Assembly: GCF_002954355.1 (NCBI RefSeq)
Contig: NZ_MQVV01000010.1
Span: forward strand, 558,001 to 622,000
Reading direction: 5' to 3'
From: Nonlabens tegetincola
Lineage (GTDB): Bacteria > Bacteroidota > Bacteroidia > Flavobacteriales > Flavobacteriaceae
Length of the DNA: 64,000 nucleotides
This document shows, one piece after another, positions 17,978 to 25,866 of this stretch. The notes beneath the pieces are model-generated. The model searched no databases. It had not been told where the DNA came from and was given only the letters and a program-made list of their open reading frames with translations. Made by a program: the position numbers and the translations under genes. Numbering within the stretch: position 1 is the stretch's first letter; each line of letters starts with the position of its first letter.

Positions 17978-18454
17978 ATGAAAGCAGCAAGTGCCAAAGA
18001 AATAAGGGATGAGCTCAAATCCAGGTCTGAGGATGATTTGAGACAAGTCATTCAACGCCTTGCCAGATTTAAAAAAGAAAATAAAGAGCTACTTACCTAC
18101 ATTCTTTTTGAAGCAGACTACGAGCAGGGATACGTTGACAGGATTAAAGCGTATATTGATGAAAAGGTACTAGAAGTAAACACGTCAAATCTTTATTACG
18201 GTAAAAAGAACATACGCAAGCTACTCAAAGAAGTAAAAAAATTCATTAGATATTCTGGAAATAAAGAAACCGAGGTTCAATTACTGATCCATTTTGTATA
18301 CGCACTTAGAGAGAATGTTCCTAAAGTTTTTAATTCAAAAGTGATAAGAGATTTAGTGGCTAGGCAAATAACCTTAATTAAGGTGCGTATTTCTACACTT
18401 CATGAAGATTTACAATTCGATTATGAGCAAGAGCTTAATATGATCGAACTTTAG
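17978..18454 (+). CDS. Hypothetical cytosolic helical protein
   Basis: The 158-residue product is charged and almost entirely alpha-helical by composition, with no signal peptide or membrane segment. It begins with a regularly spaced Lys/Glu/Arg pattern and ends in acidic residues. I recognise no domain. It precedes the glycosyltransferase/nucleoside phosphorylase block on the same strand, but a promoter-like TATACTTG box before the next gene suggests it may be expressed separately. Confidence 0.75.
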   Translation: MKAASAKEIRDELKSRSEDDLRQVIQRLARFKKENKELLTYILFEADYEQGYVDRIKAYIDEKVLEVNTSNLYYGKKNIRKLLKEVKKFIRYSGNKETEVQLLIHFVYALRENVPKVFNSKVIRDLVARQITLIKVRISTLHEDLQFDYEQELNMIEL

Positions 18455-18506
18455 TTTTAGCAAAGTTTTTTATACTTAATTGCGGTATTACTTTATACTT
18501 GTAGTG

Positions 18507-19130
18507 ATGAAGGAACAAAATGCAGCATTACTTATTTTTACTCGTAATCCAGAATTGGGTAAAGGTAAACGTAGACTAGCAGCTACAATTGGAGATCAAG
18601 CTACTCTAGAAGTTTATAAGTTTTTACTCAACCATACCAAAACTATTACAGAACCATTGAAAGTGGTCAAACAAGTCTGGTATTCTGAAAAAATTCATGA
18701 AAACGACATTTGGCCTGATGATGTGTTTAAAAAGCATGTACAGGTAAAGGGTGATTTGGGAATAAAGATGAGTGCAGCTTTTGAAAAGGCTCTCAAAGAG
18801 TACGATCGAGTTGTGATTATAGGCAGTGATTTGTACGATCTGTCTTCTCAAGACCTTAATCTAGCCTTTGAAACGCTTAATACTCATGATGCTGTAATAG
18901 GACCAGCCACTGATGGTGGATATTACTTATTGGGTTTTAATAAAAATATCCCAAAAGGAATTTTTGAAGACAAGCAATGGGGAACTGGTACAGTTTATGA
19001 AGACACCATCAGAGATCTTAAGAAATTAAATTATGCTACCTTAGAACCGCGTAATGATGTCGATTATTACGAGGATATAAAAGATGTTCAAGCATTTCAA
19101 CCATTTTTAAAAAATATAGATGTTAAGTAA
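18507..19130 (+). CDS. TIGR04282-type arsenosugar biosynthesis-associated glycosyltransferase
   Basis: The 207-residue protein belongs to the DUF2064/TIGR04282 family of GT-A-like proteins, named for co-occurrence with arsenosugar genes. It has Phe-Thr-Arg-x-Pro-x-x-Gly-Lys-x-Lys-Arg-Arg-Leu near the N-terminus, Gly-Ser-Asp at the nucleotide site and the hallmark Gly-Pro-Ala-Thr-Asp-Gly-Gly-Tyr-Tyr-Leu-Leu-Gly. I start at ATG 18507, just after a TATACTTG box; a TTG nine codons upstream is unlikely. The 3' end overlaps the purine nucleoside phosphorylase gene by 11 bp, indicating coupling. Confidence 0.85.
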   Translation: MKEQNAALLIFTRNPELGKGKRRLAATIGDQATLEVYKFLLNHTKTITEPLKVVKQVWYSEKIHENDIWPDDVFKKHVQVKGDLGIKMSAAFEKALKEYDRVVIIGSDLYDLSSQDLNLAFETLNTHDAVIGPATDGGYYLLGFNKNIPKGIFEDKQWGTGTVYEDTIRDLKKLNYATLEPRNDVDYYEDIKDVQAFQPFLKNIDVK

Positions 19131-19938
19131 GAAACAATTAGAAAATTCAGTTAAGTATCTAGAAGAACTAGGATTTGACAAGCCTGAAGTAGGAATTGTG
19201 TTAGGAACTGGTCTAGGTCAATTAGTTGATAAAATTGAACAACCCGTTGTTGCTCATTATAATAACATACCGTCATTTCCTTTAGCTACTGTTGAGTTTC
19301 ATACAGGAAAACTGATATACGGTACAATGGGAGGAAAAAAAGTCGTTGTTATGCAAGGACGTTTTCATTTGTATGAAGGTTATGATTTTATGGATATCAC
19401 CTATCCAATAAGAGTAATGAATGAGCTAGGAATTAAAAACTTACTGATATCAAATGCTGCCGGTGCTGTAAATCTTAATATGAAAAAGGGTGACATGATG
19501 TTAATTGATGATCATATCAATTTACAAGGTGGCAGCCCATTGGCATTTAAAAATGTAGGAGAGTTTGGTGAGCGATTTGTAGATATGAGTGCACCCTATG
19601 ATAAACAGATGTGCGCTAAGATTAAAGATATCGCTAGTAGTAAGAAAATAACTTTACATACTGGTGTTTATGCCAGTGTGGTCGGACCACAATTAGAAAC
19701 TAGAGCAGAATATCGTATGCTCAAAATTCTAGGTGCCGATGCCGTAGGAATGAGTACGGTCCCAGAAGTTATCGTTGCAAATCATTTAGGACTACCTGTT
19801 GTTGCAGTATCTGTTCTTACAGATGAATGCGATCCAGATAACCTACAGCCAATCAATGTTCCAGAAATTATAGAAGTGGCAGGAAAAGCGGAGCCTAAAA
19901 TGGTAGAGCTTTTCAAGAGCTTAATTGAATCGTTGTAA
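19120..19938 (+). CDS. Purine-nucleoside phosphorylase
   Basis: This is a trimeric-type nucleoside phosphorylase that cleaves purine nucleosides with phosphate. Motifs include Gly-Thr-Gly-Leu-Gly, His-Thr-Gly, Met-Gln-Gly-Arg-Phe-His-x-Tyr-Glu-Gly-Tyr, Asn-Ala-Ala-Gly-Ala and Gly-Pro-x-x-Glu-Thr-Arg-Ala-Glu, which carries the purine-binding Glu. The position that is Asn243 in the human enzyme aligns with Asp235 here (Leu-Thr-Asp-Glu); in the human enzyme an Asn-to-Asp change is known to let adenosine in, so this enzyme may accept 6-aminopurines. It sits between two arsenosugar-associated glycosyltransferase genes, which fits removal of adenine from a nucleoside intermediate (inference). Confidence 0.93.
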   Translation: MLSKKQLENSVKYLEELGFDKPEVGIVLGTGLGQLVDKIEQPVVAHYNNIPSFPLATVEFHTGKLIYGTMGGKKVVVMQGRFHLYEGYDFMDITYPIRVMNELGIKNLLISNAAGAVNLNMKKGDMMLIDDHINLQGGSPLAFKNVGEFGERFVDMSAPYDKQMCAKIKDIASSKKITLHTGVYASVVGPQLETRAEYRMLKILGADAVGMSTVPEVIVANHLGLPVVAVSVLTDECDPDNLQPINVPEIIEVAGKAEPKMVELFKSLIESL

Positions 19939-20005
19939 AGTCAAAAAAAGGTTTGTGACATTATTGTGAACTCATTTTCATTACTTGCGTTAAAAATTTG
20001 AAGTC

Positions 20006-20761
20006 ATGAAATATATATTAATACACTTGTTTTTTCTTTTAGGTACTTGTAATGTGAGTAATGACCTTTTAGTACAAGAATTTGATTCTCGTCAATCGGT
20101 TTCACCTGTAGATCATTCGATATTTGATAACTTGTTACGCACCTATGTGAATCAAGAAGGATTTGTAGATTATAAGGGTTGGAAAAAGGATAAGATTAAA
20201 CTAGACGAATATTTAGTTTATCTAGGCAACCACAAACCTAGTTCAAGTTGGGATAAAAAGAGCACCTTGGCTTACTATATCAATTTATATAATGCGGCAG
20301 CAGTACAACTGATTTTGGAAAATAATATGCCGGAAAGTATTAAGGATATAGGAGGCACTTTTAATTCAGTGTGGAATAAGGAATATATCTCGATTAAAGG
20401 GGAAAAGTATTCACTTAATGATATTGAAAAAGGTATACTTTTAAAAATGGGCGATCCAAGGGTGCATTTTGCCATAAACTGCGCTAGTTATTCTTGTCCC
20501 AAATTACAAAATCGCGCTTTTACTAAAGATAATTTGGAAGAATTGATGGAAAAAGGAGCTCGTGAATTTATTAACTCATCAAAAAATGACATTTCAAGAG
20601 ATAAGGTCTCTTTAAGTAAAATTTTTAAATGGTATAAAGATGATTTTACTTCAAAAGAGTTAGGTCTGATTGATTACCTCAACAAATACAGTACGGTAAA
20701 GATTAATAAAAATGCTTCCATAGATTATAAGGATTACAATTGGAAGCTTAATAAACAATAG
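20006..20761 (+). CDS. DUF547 domain-containing exported protein
   Basis: The 251-residue product begins with a short hydrophobic signal segment. It then shows the DUF547 pattern: Tyr-Tyr-Ile-Asn-Leu-Tyr-Asn-Ala near residue 90, Asp-Pro-Arg-Val-His-Phe-Ala-Ile-Asn-Cys-Ala-Ser-x-Ser-Cys-Pro near residue 150, and a closing Phe-Lys-Trp-Tyr-x-x-Asp-Phe. The conserved Cys and His residues suggest an enzyme, but no reaction is established. In flavobacteria such genes often sit beside the TIGR04282/TIGR04283 glycosyltransferases, as here. Confidence 0.9.
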   Translation: MKYILIHLFFLLGTCNVSNDLLVQEFDSRQSVSPVDHSIFDNLLRTYVNQEGFVDYKGWKKDKIKLDEYLVYLGNHKPSSSWDKKSTLAYYINLYNAAAVQLILENNMPESIKDIGGTFNSVWNKEYISIKGEKYSLNDIEKGILLKMGDPRVHFAINCASYSCPKLQNRAFTKDNLEELMEKGAREFINSSKNDISRDKVSLSKIFKWYKDDFTSKELGLIDYLNKYSTVKINKNASIDYKDYNWKLNKQ

Positions 20762-20767
20762 TATATA

Positions 20768-21475
20768 ATGATAAGTATAATTGTTCCAGTATTGAATGAA
20801 GAAAAGGGAATAATTTCACTTCTTGAATATTTGGAACAATCTGCAAGCGATTCTAGACAGCTTGAAATATTGATTGTAGACGGCGGCAGTACTGATAGAA
20901 CTCCAGTATTAATTGAAGAGTACCGACTATCGACTAATTGTTTTAAAGCAGTAACCTTGTTGCATTCAAAAAAGGGTCGAAGTAAACAAATGCATCATGG
21001 AGCGCAGCATGCACAAGGTTCCATCCTTTACTTCCTTCATGCAGATTCTTATCCACCTGTAAAATTTGACCAATTAATTGTTGACGCAGTAAATAGAAAT
21101 CAAAAAGCGGGTTGTTTTAGAATGAAGTTTGATAATCCCAATTGGTGGTTGTTTCTTATGGGATGGTTTACAAGGTTTTCTTGGAAAGTATCTCGTGGTG
21201 GTGACCAGTCTCAATTTATATGCAATAAGATGTACACTAAAATTGGTGGTTACGACACAAGTTTACCAATTTACGAGGACTATGATCTTATCAATAAGCT
21301 ATATGCCATAAACTGTTATACGGTTTTACCACAAGTTCTTACTACTAGTTCTAGACGGTATAAGGATGTAGGTATCTTTAAATTGCAATGGTATTACTTG
21401 AATATCTATTACCGCAAGTGGCGAGGTGATAGCATCCAGCAATTGCACGAATATTATCTAAAATATTGTGACTAG
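20768..21475 (+). CDS. TIGR04283-type arsenosugar biosynthesis-associated glycosyltransferase
   Basis: This is a family 2 glycosyltransferase of 235 residues. It has Ile-Ile-Val-Pro-Val-Leu-Asn-Glu at the very start, Val-Asp-Gly-Gly-Ser-Thr-Asp for nucleotide binding, and Phe-Leu-His-Ala-Asp-Ser (the DxD equivalent), then a Gly-Gly-Asp-Gln-Ser and a Tyr-Glu-Asp-Tyr-Asp acceptor-site motif. This pattern matches TIGR04283. It starts 6 bp after the DUF547 gene and ends with a 4-bp overlap with convergent gldA. The arsenic methylase and radical SAM enzyme of true arsenosugar loci are not in the window. Confidence 0.86.
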   Translation: MISIIVPVLNEEKGIISLLEYLEQSASDSRQLEILIVDGGSTDRTPVLIEEYRLSTNCFKAVTLLHSKKGRSKQMHHGAQHAQGSILYFLHADSYPPVKFDQLIVDAVNRNQKAGCFRMKFDNPNWWLFLMGWFTRFSWKVSRGGDQSQFICNKMYTKIGGYDTSLPIYEDYDLINKLYAINCYTVLPQVLTTSSRRYKDVGIFKLQWYYLNIYYRKWRGDSIQQLHEYYLKYCD

Positions 21476-22374
21476 TTCTTTGTAAGCTCATGGAACAAAG
21501 TCTCAAGATCTCGATTAAGCTTATTCAAGGATAGAATTTTTAATCCATTATCATGTGCAAAATCAAAAACTGCGCTGCGCATGTCTTCATGGGTGTTAAA
21601 GCTTAACAAGTATTTGAATCCTGAAAGTTCTTTTACTTCTCGTACTTTTTTAATCTCAGAAAGTAGCTCCACTTCTACGCGGTAGTCAAATTCCACTTCA
21701 ATTTCTTGATTTGAGTCACCTTTCAAGTTTTTCAGTAAATCATCGGCAACTATATTGCCTTTATTGATGATGATTACACGGTCACACATGGCTTCAACTT
21801 CTTGCATGATATGGGTAGAAAGAAGAATAGTAGTAGTCTTACCAACCTTACGTATCAATTCTCTTATTTCTACTAATTGATTAGGATCAAGACCAGTAGT
21901 AGGCTCATCTAGTATTAATACCTTAGGTTTATGTAACAAGGCATGAGCGAGTCCTACACGTTGCTTATATCCTTTAGAAAGCTCTTTTATTTTTTTACCT
22001 GCATGAGTGGTCAAACCTGTTTCCTTGATCACCTCGTCTATTCGTTCTTTGGCATTCTTTACCTTATAAACATCTGCGGTAAATTTCAAATATTCACGCA
22101 CATACATATCAGGGTACAAGGGATTATGCTCAGGTAAATATCCTATAGAGCTTTGAACTTGTCTCGCTGCGGTCTTTACATCATGATCGTTAACTAATAC
22201 CTCACCATCGTCCGCATTTAGATAAGTGGTGATTATACGCATCATGGTAGATTTACCAGCGCCATTAGGTCCTAGAAACCCAACTATTTCGCCTGATTTA
22301 ATCGTAAAACTTACTTGGTTTAGTGCTTTTTGCGTACCGTAATGTTTAGTAACTTTTCTTACTTCTATTGACAT
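21472..22374 (-). CDS. gldA: Gliding motility-associated ABC transporter ATP-binding subunit GldA
   Basis: This is an ABC ATPase of 300 residues with Walker A Gly-Pro-Asn-Gly-Ala-Gly-Lys-Ser, signature Leu-Ser-Lys-Gly-Tyr-Lys-Gln-Arg, Walker B Leu-Ile-Leu-Asp-Glu-Pro and the switch His in Ser-Thr-His. The Tyr-Leu-Pro-Glu-His-Asn-Pro-Leu-Tyr segment and the extended C-terminal domain match GldA, which works with GldF and GldG in flavobacterial gliding. gldF/gldG are not adjacent. A palindrome copy lies 31 bp upstream of the start. Confidence 0.9.
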   Translation of the reverse strand: MSIEVRKVTKHYGTQKALNQVSFTIKSGEIVGFLGPNGAGKSTMMRIITTYLNADDGEVLVNDHDVKTAARQVQSSIGYLPEHNPLYPDMYVREYLKFTADVYKVKNAKERIDEVIKETGLTTHAGKKIKELSKGYKQRVGLAHALLHKPKVLILDEPTTGLDPNQLVEIRELIRKVGKTTTILLSTHIMQEVEAMCDRVIIINKGNIVADDLLKNLKGDSNQEIEVEFDYRVEVELLSEIKKVREVKELSGFKYLLSFNTHEDMRSAVFDFAHDNGLKILSLNKLNRDLETLFHELTKN

Positions 22375-22404
22375 AAGGTAAAGATAAAGAAAGAACGTTA
22401 TTAC

Positions 22405-22418
22405 GCTTTCGCGAAAGC
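22405..22418. repeat. GCTTTCGCGAAAGC palindrome (copy 6, upstream of gldA)
   Basis: A 14-bp perfect copy between the divergent gldA gene and the aromatic attenuator. Confidence 0.95.
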
Positions 22419-22500
22419 ATTATATTTTTTATTCACCTAGTTATCAAGGTTAATTTTTTCTCATTTTTAAATATTTACTTGATTTTTAATAATTCTGTAT

Positions 22501-22508
22501 TACTTTTA
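22501..22508 (+). promoter_or_regulatory. Promoter of the aromatic amino acid operon
   Basis: TACTTTTA (one mismatch to TAnnTTTG) is preceded by TTG at 22479-22481 with exactly 19 bp between. Transcription would begin only a few bases before the leader-peptide ATG at 22518. Confidence 0.7.
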
Positions 22509-22517
22509 CCATCAATT

Positions 22518-22568
22518 ATGAACAACAATCATTTCTGGTACGGATATTACTTTTACCCAAAAGGGTAA
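22518..22568 (+). CDS. Aromatic amino acid attenuator leader peptide
   Basis: A 16-codon frame encodes MNNNHFWYGYYFYPKG and a stop. Seven of the eight residues 6-13 are aromatic (Phe, Trp, four Tyr, Phe), an extreme composition expected for a leader peptide that senses charged tRNA-Phe, tRNA-Tyr and tRNA-Trp. It lies directly after a promoter and before a terminator that precedes an aminotransferase-tyrA-DAHP synthase operon. The stop codon abuts the sequence that forms the antiterminator, exactly as ribosome-mediated attenuation requires. This gene is far too short for automatic calling but the evidence is strong. Confidence 0.88.
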   Translation: MNNNHFWYGYYFYPKG

Positions 22569-22632
22569 CAGGACCGTGTGGAAATAATCTAATATATCTA
22601 AGTCCTGACCCTTTTAAGTCAGGACTTTTTTT
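22563..22632 (+). promoter_or_regulatory. Ribosome-mediated transcription attenuator
   Basis: Two mutually exclusive hairpins can be read. Antiterminator: GGGT (22563-22566) plus CAGGAC (22569-22574), with a 2-nt AA bulge, pair with GTCCTGACCC (22602-22611). Terminator: AGTCCTGAC (22601-22609) pairs with GTCAGGACT (22618-22626) before a T run. A ribosome that finishes the leader peptide at 22566-22568 would cover the left antiterminator arm and let the terminator form; a ribosome stalled on Tyr/Phe codons (22533-22556) would leave it free and allow read-through. Confidence 0.85.
22600..22632 (+). terminator. Attenuator terminator hairpin
   Basis: A perfect GC-containing stem of ten pairs (22600-22609 with 22618-22627), loop of 8 nt, then T residues to 22632. 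It lies 75 bp before the aminotransferase start. Confidence 0.92.
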
Positions 22633-22707
22633 ATTGGGTCATTTTTCAATCAGATTAAATTTTTAAAGCTTCACTCAAGTAAGTGAAATAAGAATATAAA
22701 AATTATC

Positions 22708-23865
22708 ATGCTAGTTGCAGCAAATAGATTAAATAATGTCAAAGAATACTACTTCTCTCAAAAATTGAAAGAAGTGCGAGAACTTGTAGCATCTGGCAAG
22801 CCTGTTATAAATGCAGGAATTGGTAGCCCAGATTTATTGCCACCGCAAGAGGTTGTTAACACCATCAGTCAGGCTGTTAAAGAACCTTATGCAAATAAAT
22901 ATCAGAGTTATTTAGGTCTTCCCGAATTAAGATCTGCTATGGCTCAATTTTATGAAAGCCACTATGGAGTGTGTGTGAATCCCGACGGTCAAATATTACC
23001 ACTCATGGGTAGCAAGGAAGGAATTATGCACATCTCCTTGGCTTTCTTAAATTCTGGTGATCAGGTTCTTGTACCTGATCCTGGTTACCCAACTTACTCT
23101 GCGGTTGCGCAGTTGTGTGAGGCTCAGGCAATACCATACACTCTAAAAAAAGAGTGTGGTTATCAACCAGAATTTGACCAATTAGAAAAATTAGATCTAT
23201 CAAAGGTAAAAATTATGTGGGTAAACTATCCACACATGCCTACAGGAGCTAGGGCTACTCGTGATGTTTTTGAAAAATTGATTGCTTTTGGTAAAAGACA
23301 TAACATACTCATTGTAAATGATAACCCATACAGTCTTATAGGATATGAACGACCATTGAGTATAATGAAAATTGAAGGTGTTTCCAATGGTATTATCGAG
23401 CTTAATTCATTAAGCAAATCTTTCAATATTGCAGGATGGCGAGTAGGAATGATGATAGCGAGTAAGGAGTTAATAAATCAGGTTCTAAAGGTCAAAACCA
23501 ATATGGATAGCGGTATGTTTTACGGTATTCAACAAGGTGCAATTACCGCGCTTAGAACTTCGAAATATTGGTTGCAAGAGCAAAATCATACTTATGCATC
23601 CAGAAGAGTTTTGATGGAAGAATTTGCTAGATCTCTAGATTGCAGGCCTATTAATAAAGAAGGTGGTATGTTTTTATGGTGTGCATTGCCACAAGGTAAA
23701 AAGGATTCATTGTCTTTTGTGGATGAGGTTCTTGCTAGATATGAAGTGTTTATTGCACCTGGAGATATTTTTGGTAACGAAGGTAAAGGACATGTTCGTT
23801 TTTCACTTTGTGTTCCCGAGGATCAAATAAAAACAATGTTGAATCGCACACTAATGACCGTATGA
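22708..23865 (+). CDS. PLP-dependent class I/II aminotransferase (aromatic operon)
   Basis: This is a fold-type I aminotransferase of 385 residues. It shows Ile-Gly-Ser-Pro-Asp near residue 38, Asp-Pro-Gly-Tyr-Pro-x-Tyr, Asn-Tyr-Pro-x-x-Pro-Thr-Gly-Ala, Asn-Asp-Asn-Pro-Tyr (PLP-binding Asp/Tyr), the Schiff-base Lys in Ser-Leu-Ser-Lys-Ser-Phe-Asn, and Arg in Gly-His-Val-Arg-Phe-Ser. Being first in the operon with tyrA and DAHP synthase, it is likely the transaminase forming Phe/Tyr from phenylpyruvate and hydroxyphenylpyruvate. Its 3' end overlaps tyrA by 4 bp. Expression is controlled by the upstream attenuator. Confidence 0.92.
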   Translation: MLVAANRLNNVKEYYFSQKLKEVRELVASGKPVINAGIGSPDLLPPQEVVNTISQAVKEPYANKYQSYLGLPELRSAMAQFYESHYGVCVNPDGQILPLMGSKEGIMHISLAFLNSGDQVLVPDPGYPTYSAVAQLCEAQAIPYTLKKECGYQPEFDQLEKLDLSKVKIMWVNYPHMPTGARATRDVFEKLIAFGKRHNILIVNDNPYSLIGYERPLSIMKIEGVSNGIIELNSLSKSFNIAGWRVGMMIASKELINQVLKVKTNMDSGMFYGIQQGAITALRTSKYWLQEQNHTYASRRVLMEEFARSLDCRPINKEGGMFLWCALPQGKKDSLSFVDEVLARYEVFIAPGDIFGNEGKGHVRFSLCVPEDQIKTMLNRTLMTV

Positions 23866-24725
23866 TTAATAAAATAGCAGTGATAGGCGTCGGGTTAATA
23901 GGTGGTTCGATAGTAAGGGATTGTAAGAAAAAATGGCCTAATTTAGAATGTACAGGGATTGATATTAATCCAAAGAATATAAGCAAGGCTGTTGAGCTAG
24001 GTTGGGTTGATAAACAAGGATCTATCAACGACTTGCAAAACATGGATGTGGTGATAATCTCCATACCAGTAAATGCAATAGAAAATGAGCTCAAGGATAT
24101 TCTAGATCGTATATCGCCAAATACCTTGGTAATGGATACGGGTTCTACAAAAAATGCCATTTGTAAATCAGTAGAAAATCATAAAAACAGACATCAATTT
24201 CTAGCAGCCCATCCTATTGCAGGAACCGAGTATTCGGGTCCAGATGCGGCTTTAGAAGGTCTCTTTATAGACAAAACAATGATTGTTTGTGAAATTGAGA
24301 AAACACAATTTAAATTACAAAATAGAGCCAAAGAAATTTTTGAAACTTTAAAGTGTAAAGTGCGTTACATGACACCACTAGCACACGATAAGCATATCGC
24401 TTATGTTTCACATCTTTCCCATATCTCCAGCTTCATGCTGGGTAAAACAGTTATGCAGGAAGAGGAAAGTGAACGAGATATTTTTGATCTAGCAGGTAGT
24501 GGTTTTGAAAGTACTGTAAGACTAGCAAAAAGTTCGCCAGCTATGTGGACAGCTATTTTTTCTCAAAACAAAGAGCACGTTATAGCTAGTTTAGATAGGT
24601 ATGTAGAAAATTTATCACGCTTTCGCGAAAGCATAATCAACAACGACACTACTACCATGTATAAAGAGTTAGAGTCGACAAATAGAATAAAAAATATATT
24701 AGAAGGAATAAAAAATGGAGAATAA
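23862..24725 (+). CDS. tyrA: Prephenate dehydrogenase
   Basis: This enzyme oxidatively decarboxylates prephenate to 4-hydroxyphenylpyruvate for tyrosine. The 287-residue protein has the NAD-binding Gly-Val-Gly-Leu-Ile-Gly-Gly-Ser, Ser-Ile-Pro-Val-Asn-Ala, Met-Asp-Thr-Gly-Ser-Thr-Lys, and Ala-His-Pro-Ile-Ala-Gly-Thr-Glu with the catalytic His, followed by the helical dimerisation domain. I start at ATG 23862, which overlaps the aminotransferase stop (ATGA). A GCTTTCGCGAAAGC copy lies in the C-terminal third and is read as Arg-Phe-Arg-Glu-Ser. The 3' end overlaps the next gene by 11 bp. Confidence 0.93.
   Translation: MINKIAVIGVGLIGGSIVRDCKKKWPNLECTGIDINPKNISKAVELGWVDKQGSINDLQNMDVVIISIPVNAIENELKDILDRISPNTLVMDTGSTKNAICKSVENHKNRHQFLAAHPIAGTEYSGPDAALEGLFIDKTMIVCEIEKTQFKLQNRAKEIFETLKCKVRYMTPLAHDKHIAYVSHLSHISSFMLGKTVMQEEESERDIFDLAGSGFESTVRLAKSSPAMWTAIFSQNKEHVIASLDRYVENLSRFRESIINNDTTTMYKELESTNRIKNILEGIKNGE
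24619..24632. repeat. GCTTTCGCGAAAGC palindrome (copy 7, inside tyrA)
   Basis: A 14-bp perfect copy read in frame as part of Ser-Arg-Phe-Arg-Glu-Ser. Confidence 0.95.
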
Positions 24726-25800
24726 GAAAGAATTTAAAAGTTGGTTAGAAGGCCATAACTTACCGCATCCACTAGTGATTGCAGGACCATGTAGTGCCGA
24801 AACTGAAGAGCAAGTTTTGAAAATTGCTCATGAATTAAAAGATAGTGATGTGACCTATTACCGCGCCGGTATATGGAAGCCGCGCACGAGACCTGGGAAT
24901 TTTGAAGGAGTAGGAGCAATAGGTCTTAAATGGTTACAACGAGTAAAAGAAGAAACAGGACTATTAACCGCAACCGAAGTAGCTAATCGCAATCACGTGG
25001 AACTAGCACTAGAACACGATATTGATATGCTTTGGATAGGAGCCCGATCAACAGTGAGTCCATTTATAGTGCAAGAAATTGCCGATGCTCTAGAAGGTAC
25101 AGATAAAGTAGTGCTTATAAAAAATCCAGTCAATCCGGATTTAGCATTATGGATAGGAGCAGTTGAGCGTATTCACAATGCAGGTATCAATAAATTGGGA
25201 GTGATTCATAGAGGATTTTCTACCTATGACAAATCTAAATATAGAAATAATCCAGAATGGCAAATCGCAGTAGACTTTCAAACTAGGTTTCCAGATATAC
25301 CTTTAATTAATGACCCTTCTCATATTACAGGTAAACGAGATATGATATTTGATGTGTCACAGACTGCGCTTGATTTGAATTTTGATGGTTTGATGATTGA
25401 AACGCATCACACGCCAGATAAGGCATGGAGCGATGCGGCCCAACAAGTTACTCCAGATACCCTAAAACAAATCTTTAAAGATTTGAGAATAAGAAAAACA
25501 AGCGATAACGAAGCAGTGTACAAACAAGAACTCAGTCAATTAAGAGCTCAAATCGATGTTGTCGATCAAGACTTAATTGAAACTATGGGTAGACGTATGA
25601 AAATAGCCGACTCTATAGGTGCTCTTAAAAAGGAACGTAACGTAGCAATTCTTCAATCAAAAAGGTGGAACGAGATCTTAGGAAGAATGATCTTACTAGG
25701 TGAAGAACAAGGCTTGAGTGAAGAATTCATTCTTAAGGTATTCAAAGCTGTACATCAAGAATCAATTGCACATCAAGAGAAAGTGATTAAAGCAGAATAA
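24715..25800 (+). CDS. Bifunctional 3-deoxy-7-phosphoheptulonate synthase / chorismate mutase
   Basis: This fusion catalyses the first step of the shikimate pathway and the branch step from chorismate to prephenate. Residues 1-260 form a DAHP synthase with Ile-Ala-Gly-Pro-Cys-Ser-Ala-Glu, Lys-Pro-Arg-Thr, a Trp-Ile-Gly-Ala-Arg, Lys-Asn-Pro-Val and His-Arg-Gly-Phe motif set. Residues 270-361 form an AroQ-type chorismate mutase with Leu-Arg-x-Gln-Ile-Asp and a Lys-Lys-Glu-Arg loop. This order is the usual one in Bacteroidota, where the mutase domain can mediate feedback control. It is the third gene of the attenuator-controlled operon and overlaps tyrA. Confidence 0.93.
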   Translation: MENKKEFKSWLEGHNLPHPLVIAGPCSAETEEQVLKIAHELKDSDVTYYRAGIWKPRTRPGNFEGVGAIGLKWLQRVKEETGLLTATEVANRNHVELALEHDIDMLWIGARSTVSPFIVQEIADALEGTDKVVLIKNPVNPDLALWIGAVERIHNAGINKLGVIHRGFSTYDKSKYRNNPEWQIAVDFQTRFPDIPLINDPSHITGKRDMIFDVSQTALDLNFDGLMIETHHTPDKAWSDAAQQVTPDTLKQIFKDLRIRKTSDNEAVYKQELSQLRAQIDVVDQDLIETMGRRMKIADSIGALKKERNVAILQSKRWNEILGRMILLGEEQGLSEEFILKVFKAVHQESIAHQEKVIKAE

Positions 25801-25836
25801 ATAAGCTTATAAACAAGATATAACATTGTGAACTTG

Positions 25837-25844
25837 TAAATTTG
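25837..25844 (+). promoter_or_regulatory. Promoter -7 box of rsgA
   Basis: TAAATTTG is an exact TAnnTTTG match 22 bp before the rsgA ATG. It could give rsgA and the genes after it expression independent of the attenuator. Confidence 0.5.
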
Positions 25845-25866
25845 TGAAAATCACTTAAGAAAACAC

